Shown here one piece after another: positions 63,901-64,000 of a DNA stretch of 64,000 bases. The stretch covers positions 396,363-460,362 of the forward strand of contig JADJYW010000008.1 in the NCBI GenBank assembly GCA_016719605.1, written 5' to 3'. The translations under genes and the position numbers were made by a program. Each line of letters begins with the position of its first letter. Positions within the stretch are counted from its first letter, which is position 1. A model generated the notes under the pieces. It did not search any database, was not told the DNA's origin, and saw only the letters and a program-made list of their open reading frames with translations. Origin of the DNA: Lewinellaceae bacterium. Lineage in GTDB: Bacteria > Bacteroidota > Bacteroidia > Chitinophagales > Saprospiraceae.

Positions 63901-64000
63901 GCCCAGAAACGGGAACCCTTTCGGCGTGTTTATCGTGGCTGAAAGCGAGGCGATTTCTATTCAGCATGAGCGGGATGAGAAAGACCCACGTATTGGGCTG
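60972..64000 (+). pseudogene. SpvB/TcdB-type toxin-complex (TcB) protein, many frameshifts, runs off right edge
   Basis: ATG 60972 (MKEPAENKMPPPV) opens it. Stitched frames give the SpvB N-terminus: SNAIEVPSIALPKSGGALKGIDEKFEVNAE, FSPSLALSYNSG, GLGWSVGIPSIQRKTDKQLPRYF, DVFMFSGVEDLVP. Then SMYRAGSEIRTYRLCQRVLMFHHFEGE and FYGEGISGILTEQGDAW follow, and FG-GAP-like repeats (LIDLDGDGSPEIVV, DMTGDGLTDIARIRNGEVCYWANLGYGRF, ADVSGTGATDMLYLG). Next come TcdB middle segments (YINNFGKETRVEYKTSTHYYL, YYDHSEREFRGFGMVEQID) and VIAESEAISIQHERDEKDPRI at the edge. These are the TcB cocoon proteins of insecticidal Tc complexes. An intact 266-residue frame lies at 61621-62421. Indels about every 100-200 bases; few other stops. 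The TcC/hypervariable toxin end is not in the window. Confidence 0.82.

Overview
The window reads as a chromosomal segment of a Bacteroidota bacterium, most likely Saprospirales-like. The evidence is a SusC/RagA and SusD/RagB pair, TAnnTTTG-type promoters, lipoproteins and signal peptides ending in SAQ, an ECF sigma/anti-sigma pair, and many secreted TPR proteins. By eye the GC content is moderately high up to about 57 kb and lower beyond it. No tRNA, rRNA or CRISPR array was seen.

The dominant feature is a family of secreted caspase-like (peptidase C14) proteins fused to TPR tails. Nine essentially full-length paralogues lie on the + strand (called C1 to C9 here, at about 5.0, 13.2, 15.9, 18.7, 21.5, 24.2, 27.5, 30.2 and 36.4 kb). 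The 5' end of a tenth, divergent caspase (C0) runs off the left edge on the - strand. All nine keep the His (YFSGHG) and Cys (DAC[HR][AS]GK) of the caspase dyad. Each has a signal peptide, a repeat-derived linker, the caspase domain, a conserved middle block, a TPR region and a conserved C-terminal block. The copies are mosaics of each other, which points to duplication and gene conversion.

Layout: 0-4.5 kb, partial caspase, a small secreted protein, ECF sigma, membrane anti-sigma with TPRs, and an M48-like metallopeptidase with TPRs. 5-13 kb, C1 and a SusC/SusD pair. 13-33 kb, C2 to C8, interrupted by a MazEF-like module and followed by a HEPN/MNT module, both on the - strand. 33.6-43.5 kb, an amidohydrolase, two small secreted proteins, C9, a FecR-like protein with 14-residue tandem repeats, a second M48-TPR protein, and a secreted coiled-coil protein. 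43.6-55.2 kb, housekeeping-type genes: a GH3/beta-lactamase-fold fusion, an FGE-like protein, an amidase, a phosphoribosyltransferase, two Fe-S proteins, a class V aminotransferase and prs. 56-64 kb, an island with an intact tyrosine recombinase, a broken IS630 element, a broken eCIS-core (DUF4157) protein and a broken SpvB/TcB insecticidal-toxin-type gene that runs off the right edge.

Repeats are abundant: a 180-bp MITE in four copies, a 150-bp and a 123-bp fold-back element, and a dispersed 15-nt AACCAGAAACCTTCC-type repeat. The 15-nt repeat sits after stop codons and also forms the coding linker of several caspases. Single-base frameshifts occur in about ten otherwise normal genes, many in homopolymers, and become very dense after about 57.7 kb. 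Whether these are sequencing errors or real inactivation cannot be settled from the sequence alone.
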